DNA of 64,000 nt from an uncultured Clostridia bacterium (GTDB lineage Bacteria; Bacillota; Clostridia; Christensenellales; Borkfalkiaceae). A model generated the notes under the pieces. The model worked only from the letters and a program-made list of their open reading frames with translations. It was not told the DNA's origin and ran no database searches. This document shows, in pieces, positions 42,975-51,545 of this stretch. The stretch is from the NCBI GenBank assembly GCA_947632015.1, contig CANRNP010000001.1, positions 1 through 64,000 of the forward strand, given 5' to 3'. The position numbers and the translations under genes are program-made. The stretch's first letter is position 1. Every line of letters begins with the position of its first letter.

Positions 42975-43723
42975 AACGTCACCTCCCCGATCTCGAACAC
43001 GGGTCCGTCCTTGCATACCCGCGCGTGCAAGCCGTTCGTTAAGTTGCACGCGCAGACGAGGCAGGCGCCGACGCCGCACCCCATGCGCTCTTCGAGAGAG
43101 ACGTAAGTGGGGATATTCCGCCCCGAAACGGCGTTTTTGAGGGCGCGGAGCATGGGCGTGGGTCCGCAGGCAAGGACGACATGCGGCTTTACGCGGTCGA
43201 TATTTTCCATAAACGCCTGCACGGAAGTGCCGCGGTAGCCCGCGGAGCCGTCGTCCGTGGCGATGACGAGTTCCTTCCCCCGCTGCATTTCATACTGCAT
43301 ACAGATCGCCGCCCTGTTGCGGAAGCCCATGTAGGCGTAGATCTCCTTCGACTCTGCGTACTCGCGGATCGCGGAGACGAGGGGGAAGATCCCCACGCCG
43401 CCGCCGACGACGGCGACACGTTTTTCCTGCTCCGTGACAAAAAAACCGTTACCGAGGGGGAGCAATACGGAGATCTTTTCCCCGCGGGAATAGCGGGAAG
43501 CGAGCCGCCGCGTCCCCTCCCCCTTCAAACGGTAGCAGACGGTGATGCGCTCCTTTTCCGCCTTGCATACGGCGATGGGACGGCGGAGCGGGAAGCCGTC
43601 TACGCCGAGCATGACGAACTGCCCGGCGCGCACCGCAATGGGTTCCTCCGTCGCGAACGTGAGAGAGAAGATCTCCTCGGCGATCGACTTGTTTTCGAGC
43701 ACGGTTGCGATTATTTCGCACAT
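42971..43723 (-). CDS. pyrK: Dihydroorotate dehydrogenase electron-transfer subunit
   Basis: Start set at ATG 43723 (MCEIIATVLENK), 250 residues; the track start lies inside pyrF. FAD/NAD-binding ferredoxin-reductase fold: AGQFVMLGVDGFPLRRPIAV, VAVVGGGVGIFPLV, VLACGPTPMLRAL. The 2Fe-2S ligands are in RMGCGVGACLVCAC plus a later Cys. It passes electrons from PyrD's FMN to NAD+. It overlaps pyrF by 13 nt and pyrD by 4 nt. Confidence 0.95.
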   Translation of the reverse strand: MCEIIATVLENKSIAEEIFSLTFATEEPIAVRAGQFVMLGVDGFPLRRPIAVCKAEKERITVCYRLKGEGTRRLASRYSRGEKISVLLPLGNGFFVTEQEKRVAVVGGGVGIFPLVSAIREYAESKEIYAYMGFRNRAAICMQYEMQRGKELVIATDDGSAGYRGTSVQAFMENIDRVKPHVVLACGPTPMLRALKNAVSGRNIPTYVSLEERMGCGVGACLVCACNLTNGLHARVCKDGPVFEIGEVTL

Positions 43724-44616
43724 ATTTCCCCCAGAACGGAACGAAGGTCCTCCCGCATTCCGAGCGCGGCGTCGCGGGCGCAGAGCCCGACGCGCGCGCG
43801 GTGAGATTGCCATTTCTCCGACTTTTTATAGGCGCATAAAATCCCGCGGGAATTGTTGACGATCCCGCCCATGCCCCCTTTTGCAAAGCAATTTTTGAGC
43901 ATTTCGGCATTTCCGCCCTGCGCCCCGTAGCCGGGGATCAGAAAGAAGGTATGGGGAAGGCGGGCGCGCAGGATCTTCGCCTCTTCGGGATAGGTCGCCC
44001 CGACGACCGCGCCCACGCGGGAATAGCCGTATTTGCCGCAGGTGCCCTCTCCCCACTTTTCCGCCATGTCCCCCATGCACTCGTAGACGGTGCGCCCGTC
44101 TTGCAGCCGAAGGTCCTGCAACTCGCCCGAAGAGGGGTTGCTCGTTTTGACGAGGACAAAGACGCCTTTATCGTATGTTTTCGCCTTCTCCACGAAGGGG
44201 GCGATCCCGTCGGTGCCGAGGTAGCCGTTGACGGTGAGAAGATCGACGTCTTGGAAAAATCCCTCGCCGTTTTCCCCGCCAAGATATGCCTTGGCGTACT
44301 GCTCCGCCGTGGCACCGATGTCGTTGCGCTTGCAGTCGGCAATGACGAAGAGCCCGTTCTGCTTGGCGTAACGGCAGGTCTTTCCGAAACATTCGATCCC
44401 CTCGGCGCCGAGCGCCTCGTAATAGGCGATCTGCACCTTGACGGCGGGGACGACGTCGCACACCGAGTCGACGATCTCCCGGTTAAACAAATCAATCTTT
44501 TGCGCCAGCTCCCGCCTCTCGCAGGAAGAAGGCAAGTATTCGGGCGCGGTATCCAGCCCCACGCAGGTGGGGTTTTGCTTCTCGATGATCTTTTCGATGA
44601 GACGGTCTATGATCAT
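43711..44616 (-). CDS. pyrF: Orotidine 5'-phosphate decarboxylase, type 2
   Basis: Start set at ATG 44616, 1 nt after the pyrC stop; 301 residues, the longer type 2 form. NPTCVGLDTAPEYLP and the catalytic VIADCKRNDIGATAEQYAKA motif are present, and IPGYGAQGG and NNSRGI form the phosphate-binding end. It makes UMP from OMP. Confidence 0.96.
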   Translation of the reverse strand: MIIDRLIEKIIEKQNPTCVGLDTAPEYLPSSCERRELAQKIDLFNREIVDSVCDVVPAVKVQIAYYEALGAEGIECFGKTCRYAKQNGLFVIADCKRNDIGATAEQYAKAYLGGENGEGFFQDVDLLTVNGYLGTDGIAPFVEKAKTYDKGVFVLVKTSNPSSGELQDLRLQDGRTVYECMGDMAEKWGEGTCGKYGYSRVGAVVGATYPEEAKILRARLPHTFFLIPGYGAQGGNAEMLKNCFAKGGMGGIVNNSRGILCAYKKSEKWQSHRARVGLCARDAALGMREDLRSVLGEICAK

Positions 44617-44617
44617 A

Positions 44618-45874
44618 TCATTTCTCCCCGTATTTGATCTCTCCGTCCACGACGGTATAGACGACTTTCCCGAACACTTCCCTGCCCGCAAAGGGGGTGT
44701 TTTTGCCCTTGCTGACGAAATCCTTCGGGTCTACTTTCCACTTCTTGCCGAGATCGGCGATCGTGAGGTCCGCGGGCGCGCCGGTTTCGAGCTCCCCGCC
44801 CTCCAAGCCGAGGATCTTCGCGGGATTTGCGCTCATCTTTTCCGCGAGCTGCGGCAACGAGAGAATGCCGCCTTTGACAAGTTGGGTATAGGAGAGGGCG
44901 AAGCTCGTCTCCAAGCCGCTGATGCCGAACGCCGCGGCGTTGTATTCGACGCGCTTGTCGTCCTCATGGTGGGGCGCATGGTCGGTGACGATACAGTCGA
45001 GCGTGCCGTCTCTGAGCCCCTCTATGACGGCGAGCCTGTCCTTTTCCTCCCTGAGCGGCGGATTGACCTTCGTGTTCGTATCGAAGGAGCGGATGGCGTC
45101 GTCTGTGAGGGTGAAATAGTGCGGGCAGGTCTCCGCGGTGACCTTCACCCCGCGCGCCTTCGCTTCCCGGATGAGCTGCACCCCGCTGTATGTGGAAACG
45201 TGGCAGATATGCACGGGCAAGCCTAAGCTCTCGGCAAGGCACAATTCGCGGGCGATGATGATGTCCTCCGCGGCGCGGACGCTCCCTTTGAGCCCCGTGA
45301 CGGTGGAGCAATACCCCTCGTTGACGACCCCGCCGTCCACGAGCGATGCGTCCTCGCAGTGGCAAAGGCACTTTAAGCCGAAATCGCTCGCATACAGCAT
45401 GGCGTTTGCCATGAGTTTGGTGTTTTGGACGCTCTTGCCGTCCTCGGAGATGGCGACGATCCCCGCCGCCTTCATGCCGCCGATCGCCGCGAGTTCTTCC
45501 CCCTTTTGCCCCTTCGTGATCGCGCCGATCGGGTGGACCTTGCAAAGCCCCGCCGCACGCGCACGCTCTTTGATATAGGTGACGACGACCTTGTTATCGG
45601 TGACGGGTTGGGTATTCGGCATACAGCAGATCTGCGTGAATCCGCCCTTGACGGCGGCGCGGCTTCCGCTCAGAATGTCCTCCTTTCTCTCGAACCCCGG
45701 ATCGCGCAGGTGGACGTGCATGTCGATAAGCCCCGGAAAGAGGGTCAAACCCGTGCAGTCGATCCCATCGCCCGCGCCCGCTTTGCCGATCGCGGCGATC
45801 CTGCCGTTTTCAACGGTGACGTCGGCGCGGACGACCCCGCTTTTCAATACAACTTCCGCATTTTTGAAGATCAT
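44618..45874 (-). CDS. pyrC: Dihydroorotase, class I
   Basis: 418 residues. Metal-binding DMHVHLRDPG, carbamylated-Lys region AVKGGFTQICCMPNTQPVTD, LCHCEDASLV, HICHVSTYSGVQLIREAKAR, and IVTDHAPHHEDDK. It closes carbamoyl-aspartate to dihydroorotate. Start and stop are coupled: ATGA overlap with pyrB and a 1-nt gap to pyrF. Confidence 0.97.
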   Translation of the reverse strand: MIFKNAEVVLKSGVVRADVTVENGRIAAIGKAGAGDGIDCTGLTLFPGLIDMHVHLRDPGFERKEDILSGSRAAVKGGFTQICCMPNTQPVTDNKVVVTYIKERARAAGLCKVHPIGAITKGQKGEELAAIGGMKAAGIVAISEDGKSVQNTKLMANAMLYASDFGLKCLCHCEDASLVDGGVVNEGYCSTVTGLKGSVRAAEDIIIARELCLAESLGLPVHICHVSTYSGVQLIREAKARGVKVTAETCPHYFTLTDDAIRSFDTNTKVNPPLREEKDRLAVIEGLRDGTLDCIVTDHAPHHEDDKRVEYNAAAFGISGLETSFALSYTQLVKGGILSLPQLAEKMSANPAKILGLEGGELETGAPADLTIADLGKKWKVDPKDFVSKGKNTPFAGREVFGKVVYTVVDGEIKYGEK

Positions 45875-46791
45875 TTTCCTTCCCCTCCGCTGAGAAGCGA
45901 CAAAACCGCCATGCGCACCGAGAGCCCCGAAAGGACCTGGTCCTCGATGCGGCTTTGCGCGCCGTCTATAACGCCGCTCGTGAGCTCCACCCCGCGGTTG
46001 ACGGGACCGGGATGGAGAATGAGCGCGCCCTTTTTTGCCTCGCTTAAAATCTGTTCGTCTACGCCGTAATACTTCGCGTATTCGCCCAAGGAGGGGAAAT
46101 TCCCCGCCTTCTGCCGTTCGAGCTGGATCCTCAGCCCCATTACGGCGTCCGCGCCGCGGAGCGCTTCCTCGCGGGAGCGGCAGATGACGGCGCCCTCCCG
46201 CGCGAGCCCCTCCGGCATGAGGGTGGCGGGGGCGAACATGCGCACCTGCGCCCCCGATCTGGTGAGCCCGTAGAGGTTGCTCCTCGCCACGCGGGAATGG
46301 CGGATGTCGCCGAGGATCGCCACCGTTAAGCCCGAAAGACGCCCGAAATGCTCTTTCAGTGTGAGCATATCGAGGAGCGCCTGCGTGGGATGTTCGTTCA
46401 TGCCGTCCCCGCCGTTGACGACGTGGGCGCGTACCGTTTCGGCAAGAAGTTTGGGCGCGCCGCCCATCGGGTGGCGGATGACGATGACGTCGTTTTTCAT
46501 CGCGTCGAGCGTCTTTCCCGTATCGACGAGGGTCTCCCCCTTCTGGACGGAAGAGGTCGCCACCGAGATGTTCACGACCTGCGCGCCCAAAAATTTTGCC
46601 GCGAGCTCGAAGCTCGTGCGGGTGCGGGTGCTGTTCTCATAGAAGAGGGTGACGACCGACTTCCCTTTGAGCGCGCCGTGCTCTTTTTCGCCGCGCTTTA
46701 ACGCGGACTTGAAAAAAAGCCCTAAATCGAGGATCTCCGCGATCTCCTCCGCGGAGAGACCGTAGAGCCCTAATAAGTCTTTTCTGTTCAC
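45871..46791 (-). CDS. pyrB: Aspartate carbamoyltransferase, catalytic subunit
   Basis: 306 residues from GTG 46791, behind AAAAGGAG. Carbamoyl-phosphate motif FYENSTRTRTSFE, then VIRHPMGGAPKLLAE, NGGDGMNEHPTQALLDMLT, and HPGPVNRGVE. It joins carbamoyl phosphate and aspartate. No pyrI regulatory gene, carAB or pyrR lies nearby, and no pyrimidine attenuator is visible upstream, where a 37-nt gap separates it from a phosphoesterase gene. Confidence 0.97.
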   Translation of the reverse strand: MNRKDLLGLYGLSAEEIAEILDLGLFFKSALKRGEKEHGALKGKSVVTLFYENSTRTRTSFELAAKFLGAQVVNISVATSSVQKGETLVDTGKTLDAMKNDVIVIRHPMGGAPKLLAETVRAHVVNGGDGMNEHPTQALLDMLTLKEHFGRLSGLTVAILGDIRHSRVARSNLYGLTRSGAQVRMFAPATLMPEGLAREGAVICRSREEALRGADAVMGLRIQLERQKAGNFPSLGEYAKYYGVDEQILSEAKKGALILHPGPVNRGVELTSGVIDGAQSRIEDQVLSGLSVRMAVLSLLSGGEGK

Positions 46792-46828
46792 CGAATATGC
46801 TCCTTTTCCGACTTTTTATTGCGCCGTT

Positions 46829-47524
46829 TCAATAGATCTGCGCCAAGCCGAAGTGCAATTTATCGCAGGAAGTGAGAAAGTAGGAAATGCCGTTCTTTTC
46901 GCTCTTCAAGGGGAAATATCCCGCCCCGTGCAAATGCCCGAATACCACGGTATTGACCCCGTTTTCCTCGAACAGCCGCGTAAAAACGGTATCTTCGAGC
47001 TTTATGTTGAAGGGCGGAAAGTGGATGAGCGCGATGAGCTCGTCGCCCTCCCGCCTCGTTTTTTGCACCTCTTTGAAGGCAAGGCGGAAGCGCTCTCCCT
47101 CGCGCAGATAGAGCGCCATGTCGTGCTCGGTAAATTCGGCGCTGCCGGGGCATAGCCACCCCCGCGAGCCCGCGATGACATACTTGCCGATCTTCACGCA
47201 GTCGTTCTGCAAAAAATGAAAGGTATCGTCCGGGGCGGCGGCGCGGACGTGGGAGATGGCGTTCCACCAAAAATCGTGATTGCCGCGGATGAATACCTTG
47301 TGCCCTTTGAGCGGCGCAAGCGAACGGATGTCGTACGCCCCTTCTTCGAGATACATTCCCCACGAGGTATCCCCCCCGATGAGCACGATGTCCTCTTGGG
47401 AGACTTTCTTTTCCCAGTCCGCCTTGATTTTTTCGAAATGCCCTTCCCAGCCCGGTCCGAACACGTCCATCGGCTTGTTCATGAGCCCCGAAAGATGCAG
47501 ATCGCTCACCGCAAATACCTTCAT
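46829..47524 (-). CDS. Calcineurin-like metallophosphoesterase
   Basis: The start is ATG 47524 (MKVFAVSDLHLSG), giving 231 residues; the track's 424-residue version reads back through the promoter and an upstream hairpin. The metal-binding series is complete: SDLHLSG, IGGDTSWGM, RGNHDFWW, ALIHFPPFN and VFGHLHGAG. The substrate is unknown. The gene precedes pyrB with a 37-nt gap and no terminator, so it probably shares its transcript with the pyr operon. Only 9 nt separate the -10 from the ATG. Confidence 0.93.
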   Translation of the reverse strand: MKVFAVSDLHLSGLMNKPMDVFGPGWEGHFEKIKADWEKKVSQEDIVLIGGDTSWGMYLEEGAYDIRSLAPLKGHKVFIRGNHDFWWNAISHVRAAAPDDTFHFLQNDCVKIGKYVIAGSRGWLCPGSAEFTEHDMALYLREGERFRLAFKEVQKTRREGDELIALIHFPPFNIKLEDTVFTRLFEENGVNTVVFGHLHGAGYFPLKSEKNGISYFLTSCDKLHFGLAQIY

Positions 47525-47533
47525 ACTGAGGGC

Positions 47534-47562
47534 ATTATAGCATAAACCGCCCGACTTGGCAA
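47534..47562 (-). promoter_or_regulatory. Sigma-A promoter of the phosphoesterase (and probably pyr) transcript
   Basis: On the minus strand: TTGCCA, 17 bp, TATAAT with TATGC extension. The -10 ends 9 nt before the ATG, so the message should be leaderless or nearly so. Confidence 0.82.
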
Positions 47563-47641
47563 GCGTTCGGAAGAACTTCGCACGAGAATGAGGACATGGC
47601 GCCGCTCTCAGAAAGGGCGCGTTCCGAAGGATCTTCCGTCG

Positions 47642-47677
47642 GCGCCGCCCGCGGGGCGGACGCCCCGCGGGCGGCGC
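47642..47677. repeat. GC-only hairpin between divergent transcripts
   Basis: A perfect 16-bp stem (gcgccgcccgcggggc and complement) with a GGAC loop, 8 bp upstream of the sigma-factor gene's -35. No T run follows on either strand. Confidence 0.8.
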
Positions 47678-47685
47678 TCCCTCTC

Positions 47686-47713
47686 TTGACAAAAATTTTT
47701 CCCCGATTATAAT
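47686..47713 (+). promoter_or_regulatory. Promoter of the ECF sigma factor / beta-propeller pair
   Basis: TTGACA, 16 bp, TATAAT. It is a housekeeping-type promoter, not obviously an autoregulated ECF promoter. Confidence 0.85.
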
Positions 47714-47767
47714 TTTCGGTGAGTAAAATGCCCTTCCCGTCCGTTTTATCAGTGTAGGAGGTATAAG

Positions 47768-48322
47768 ATGACAGACGACGGTGCAAGTAGCTACCACCGC
47801 TATCTGCAAGGAGACCCCCATGCCCTCGAAGAGTTGGTGCGTACATACAGCGACGGGCTCACCCGTTACGCCTATCTCTACGTGCGCGATTTTGCGACCG
47901 CCGAGGACATCATGGAGGAGTCCTTTGCCGCGCTCATTTTGAAGCGGAAACAGCTCCCCGATATTCTGCGCTTTAAGGCGTATCTTTACAAGACCGCAAG
48001 AAACAAGTGCATCGACTTTCTGCGCTCCAAAAAGCGGAAAGAGCTCCCCCTTTCGGACTATGCGGACGCCCTCTTCTCTGAGGAAGCAGAGCTGTCGGCG
48101 CAAAAGCGCATGCGGGACGAGAAGGTGTTCGGGTGCCTCGGAAAGTTACCGAAAGACTACCGCGACGTGCTCTACTTCGCCTATTTCGACGGCTACAAGA
48201 TCGCCGAGATCTGCCGCATGACGGGGAGAAGCCGCAAAAAGGTGTATAATCTCCTCGCGAGGGCGAAGATCGCCCTCAAAGAAATTCTCTTAAAGGAAGG
48301 TATCGGCTATGACGACCTATGA
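47768..48322 (+). CDS. ECF-type RNA polymerase sigma factor
   Basis: 184 residues. Region 2 (YAYLYVRDFATAEDIMEESF, then KAYLYKTARNKCIDFLRSKK) and region 4 (LPKDYRDVLYFAYFDGYKIA, EICRMTGRSRKKVYNLLARA) are both present and region 3 is absent, as in ECF (group 4) sigma factors. The ATG follows AGGAGG. Its 3' end overlaps the membrane beta-propeller gene by 14 nt, in the place usually held by an anti-sigma factor. Confidence 0.9.
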   Translation: MTDDGASSYHRYLQGDPHALEELVRTYSDGLTRYAYLYVRDFATAEDIMEESFAALILKRKQLPDILRFKAYLYKTARNKCIDFLRSKKRKELPLSDYADALFSEEAELSAQKRMRDEKVFGCLGKLPKDYRDVLYFAYFDGYKIAEICRMTGRSRKKVYNLLARAKIALKEILLKEGIGYDDL

Positions 48323-50264
48323 CAATTACGACAGACGGGTAAATAAAATTCTCGAAAAGGCGGAGGCGGAGAAAAAACGGCGGAAAAAGCGCAGGATCGT
48401 GCGCCTCTCCCTGCTCTCCTCTGCGGCGGCGCTCCTTTTGGCGTTCAATTTGACCCTCTTCGTCCCCTACACCGTCGGCGGGTACGATATTTCCGCCTAT
48501 GCGGGAAGCGAATACTACGCCCTCATGGATGAGATCGGCTCCCTCAACTGCACCCGCGCACACAAAACCAACAACTTCAAGGCGTGGGGGCTCGACGCGC
48601 CCTTCCTCGCGGGTGCCATAGATCCGGCGGGGGAAGAAACGCCCCCCGGCATGAGCGGGACCACGGGCGACCAGAACTACGAGGAAGTGACGAACAACCA
48701 GGTGGAGGGCGTTGTGGAGGGCGACCTCTTGAAGCGGAGCGACAAGTACCTCTACTATCTGAGTTACTCCGAAGCGATCCATCATGCAGGCGAAGTCATC
48801 GTGGACGAAAACGGAGAACCCATTCCCGACGAAAACGGCAACAAGCAACTGACTCCCTCCTACACTTCGCCCGCAAAGCTCATCCTCAATATTTACACCG
48901 TTTCGGGCGAAAAAGTGAATACGTATGAGATTTTGGGTGAGAACACTTTCTCCTACGACGGCTACGGCGAGCGGCGGGAGATGTATTTGACCGAGGACTG
49001 CACCAAAATACTCATCCTCGTGCCCTACTTCGACAATGCGGCGAAGGCGCTCTTTACCCGCATTCTCGGAATCGACGTTTCCGACCCCTCCGCGCCCTAT
49101 GAATTTGCGAGAAGCGCGGTGTCGGGCGATTACGTCTCTTCCCGCCTTGTGGGGAATACGCTTCTGCTCGTCAGCAACTTTTCGGTGATAAGAAACCCCG
49201 ACTTCGCCGAAGAGAAGCAATATCTGCCCGCGGCGGACGGCGAAGTTCTGCCCATGGAGAACATCGTTCTGCCCGAAAACCCGAAAAACGCGCGCTATAC
49301 CGTGCTCTCCTCCTTTGCGGCGGACGCCCTGACGCTCGGCACGAGCCGCGCCTACTTTGACTTTTCGGACGAGGTGTACGTCTCGGCGGAAAATATCTTC
49401 ACCACGCGGGAGAAAGTCGTGCGCAACCAAAACGGCAATGCCGACGTACTGCCCGATATACCCCCCTATACCGAGATCGCCTGCACTTCCTACGACGGCA
49501 TGAGCCTTACCTATCGCGGCGAGGTGTCGGCGGTTGGCACGATCGTCGATCAATATTCCCTCGACGAGCATGAAGGGGTCCTGCGCGTGTTCACGACGGG
49601 CGCGAACGGCGCCACGGGGCGCGCCGCCTGCAACCTCTACTGCTTCGACCTTTCGACCTTTGAGCAAATTGCCGCCGTGGAGAACTTTGCGCCCGATGGC
49701 GAGAGCGTGAAATCGGTGCGCTTCGACGGAAATACCGCCTACGTCTGCACGGCGGAAGTCACCTACAACAACTATGTCGTCGCGATCGACGACCCCGTAT
49801 TCGAGTTCGACCTGAGCGACTATCGCAACATCACTTACAAGGACACGGGGACGATTCCGGGGTATTCGATGAGCCTTGTCAAGTTTTACGGCGGGACGCT
49901 GCTCGGCATCGGCTACGGGGACGGATTTGACGAGCTCAAAATCGAAGTTTATGCCTCGGACGAAGAAAAAGTCACCCCGCTTTGCGAATTCAAGCTGTTT
50001 GCGCGGTTTTCCTCCGAGTTCAAGGCGTACTTCATCGACGCGGAACGCGGGCTCGTGGGTTTGCAAGTGGGCGCGGACAGCACGCACAAGAGCGGGTATC
50101 TCTTGCTACGGTTCGACGGCTACCACCTCGTGGAGCTTATGACGATGGAAGATGTCGGCATATATCCCGACGCCGCCCGCGCCTGCTTTGTAGGCGGCAC
50201 GTTGTACATTTTCGGCAACGCGAACAACGGCGAGTGCATTTTGAAGATGGTAGAGGTGGGGTGA
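48309..50264 (+). CDS. Membrane-anchored beta-propeller protein, probable partner of the sigma factor
   Basis: 651 residues. A basic, charged cytoplasmic segment (residues 1-30, NKILEKAEAEKKRRKKRRIV) precedes a TM helix (about 31-54) and a large extracytoplasmic domain. TNNQVEGVVEGDLLKRSDKY matches the start of the secreted C-terminal beta-propeller family (Beta_propel); repeating blades follow. The overlap with the sigma gene suggests it anchors or senses for the sigma factor, but it has no zinc anti-sigma (HxxxCxxC) motif, so an anti-sigma role is inference. A strong terminator follows. Confidence 0.85.
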   Translation: MTTYDNYDRRVNKILEKAEAEKKRRKKRRIVRLSLLSSAAALLLAFNLTLFVPYTVGGYDISAYAGSEYYALMDEIGSLNCTRAHKTNNFKAWGLDAPFLAGAIDPAGEETPPGMSGTTGDQNYEEVTNNQVEGVVEGDLLKRSDKYLYYLSYSEAIHHAGEVIVDENGEPIPDENGNKQLTPSYTSPAKLILNIYTVSGEKVNTYEILGENTFSYDGYGERREMYLTEDCTKILILVPYFDNAAKALFTRILGIDVSDPSAPYEFARSAVSGDYVSSRLVGNTLLLVSNFSVIRNPDFAEEKQYLPAADGEVLPMENIVLPENPKNARYTVLSSFAADALTLGTSRAYFDFSDEVYVSAENIFTTREKVVRNQNGNADVLPDIPPYTEIACTSYDGMSLTYRGEVSAVGTIVDQYSLDEHEGVLRVFTTGANGATGRAACNLYCFDLSTFEQIAAVENFAPDGESVKSVRFDGNTAYVCTAEVTYNNYVVAIDDPVFEFDLSDYRNITYKDTGTIPGYSMSLVKFYGGTLLGIGYGDGFDELKIEVYASDEEKVTPLCEFKLFARFSSEFKAYFIDAERGLVGLQVGADSTHKSGYLLLRFDGYHLVELMTMEDVGIYPDAARACFVGGTLYIFGNANNGECILKMVEVG

Positions 50265-50280
50265 AAAACCGTATCGGCTC

Positions 50281-50317
50281 AAAAACAGTCTTTGGTGATT
50301 CACCAAAGACTGTTTTT
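50281..50317. terminator. Bidirectional terminator
   Basis: A 17-bp perfect stem (aaaaacagtctttggtg and complement) with an ATT loop serves both the beta-propeller gene and the converging methyltransferase gene. Confidence 0.9.
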
Positions 50318-50330
50318 GTATCATCTGTAT

Positions 50331-51545
50331 TTATTTCAAACTTTTCTGTCCAAAAACTAAATATTCATAAAGTTGCTTATTGCAATTTCGTTTCCGGACA
50401 ACTCGGCAGTCCACATTAGTAAACCCTATTATACTCATCATATCAATAAATATTTTTTCGGACGAAACCGTAACCCCGTAAAAGTTCGAATTCCCGATAA
50501 TATAGAACACTTTCCCCCCATCCGCAAGCCCGGCGTAGACAGAAGCCAAATGGCGATACATATCTTCAAAATACCTTAAAACATAATTTGCCATCAGACC
50601 CGCAGACTTATTTTCCGCGATCGATATTTTTTTTGCAATATCATAGACATATTGAGGAAGAGAATTATTGCTTTCCCATGTCCCTAATAAACTTGTAGCT
50701 TTACCCCACGTCCCACCGATCGCTTTCCAGTCAAGGTCAGACGCTTGTTCGGAGCTTTCAAGAAAATCCATCCAGTACATATAAGGGCGTAATTCGCGTA
50801 TGTATGATATTCTGTTTGGATACGGCGGTGAGGTAATTACGGTATCGTACTTGCCGATATACCTGAGCGGAACAGACCTCGAATCGTGCAATATTACCTC
50901 CGAGGTAACACATGGTTGCGATAAAGCGCTTTTTGCAACAATTTCGCAAACAGAAAAAACTATCTTTTTTGCCGCTCCAAGCGAAAAGGTGTCCTCTTCT
51001 TTATTTTTGAAAGAGGTAGACACATGGTTAAAAGTAGCGTTGGAAAGTTCAATTATGATTCGGCAAAAAGCAACTCCGAACAGTTGAGCCACCGCGCTGT
51101 CCTTTATCGTCTTGCTTGCATATTTCAGCCGTGCCAAAAATTCGGCTTGCGGGGGATTCCACCATCGGGACAAATGATATATCGGAGGAAATTCAGCCGG
51201 AGGATAGTCCTCGAAGTTTTTTATCAGACTATTTACAAAAGAAAGAAATTTCTCGACTTTATCTAATGGGTATATATCTAATTTGGCATTCCCCAACCAT
51301 ACTAAAAAAGGATTGATTTCAAATGCAAAAGACGGAATTCCTTTGTTTGCACACACCAGCCCCGTCGTCGCCGTTCCCGAAAAAGGATCCATGACACAAA
51401 GGGGCGAATAATCAAGCCCCGAAAGTATTTCCTCAACTAATTGAACAGAATATGCCGGGGTAAGTCTCAACCATCCGTGTCTGCTTAATGAAGAATTATA
51501 TTTATAAGTATATTGTACGTTTTGCGTTATGGTTGCTTGACGCAT
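50331..51545 (-). CDS. DNA methyltransferase, SPPY (N4-cytosine) type
   Basis: 404 residues. SAM-binding motif I is VMDPFSGTATTGLV (about residue 51) and the catalytic motif IV is VITSPPYPNRIS (about residue 236). SPPY is characteristic of N4-cytosine methyltransferases of type II restriction systems. The region between could hold target recognition. It starts 1 nt from the endonuclease reading frame's end, so the pair forms a restriction-modification operon. The DNA is markedly AT-richer than its neighbours, pointing to transfer. The target sequence is unknown. Confidence 0.88.
   Translation of the reverse strand: MRQATITQNVQYTYKYNSSLSRHGWLRLTPAYSVQLVEEILSGLDYSPLCVMDPFSGTATTGLVCANKGIPSFAFEINPFLVWLGNAKLDIYPLDKVEKFLSFVNSLIKNFEDYPPAEFPPIYHLSRWWNPPQAEFLARLKYASKTIKDSAVAQLFGVAFCRIIIELSNATFNHVSTSFKNKEEDTFSLGAAKKIVFSVCEIVAKSALSQPCVTSEVILHDSRSVPLRYIGKYDTVITSPPYPNRISYIRELRPYMYWMDFLESSEQASDLDWKAIGGTWGKATSLLGTWESNNSLPQYVYDIAKKISIAENKSAGLMANYVLRYFEDMYRHLASVYAGLADGGKVFYIIGNSNFYGVTVSSEKIFIDMMSIIGFTNVDCRVVRKRNCNKQLYEYLVFGQKSLK

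Noticed and set aside
47535-48103. 424-residue form of the phosphoesterase
   Set aside because: The extension crosses the TATAAT promoter, a GC hairpin and part of the divergent sigma gene; MKVFAVSDLHL is the family N-terminus.
48276-50087. 603-residue minus-strand ORF
   Set aside because: Antisense shadow of the beta-propeller gene, which has a signature motif, an anchor and operon context.
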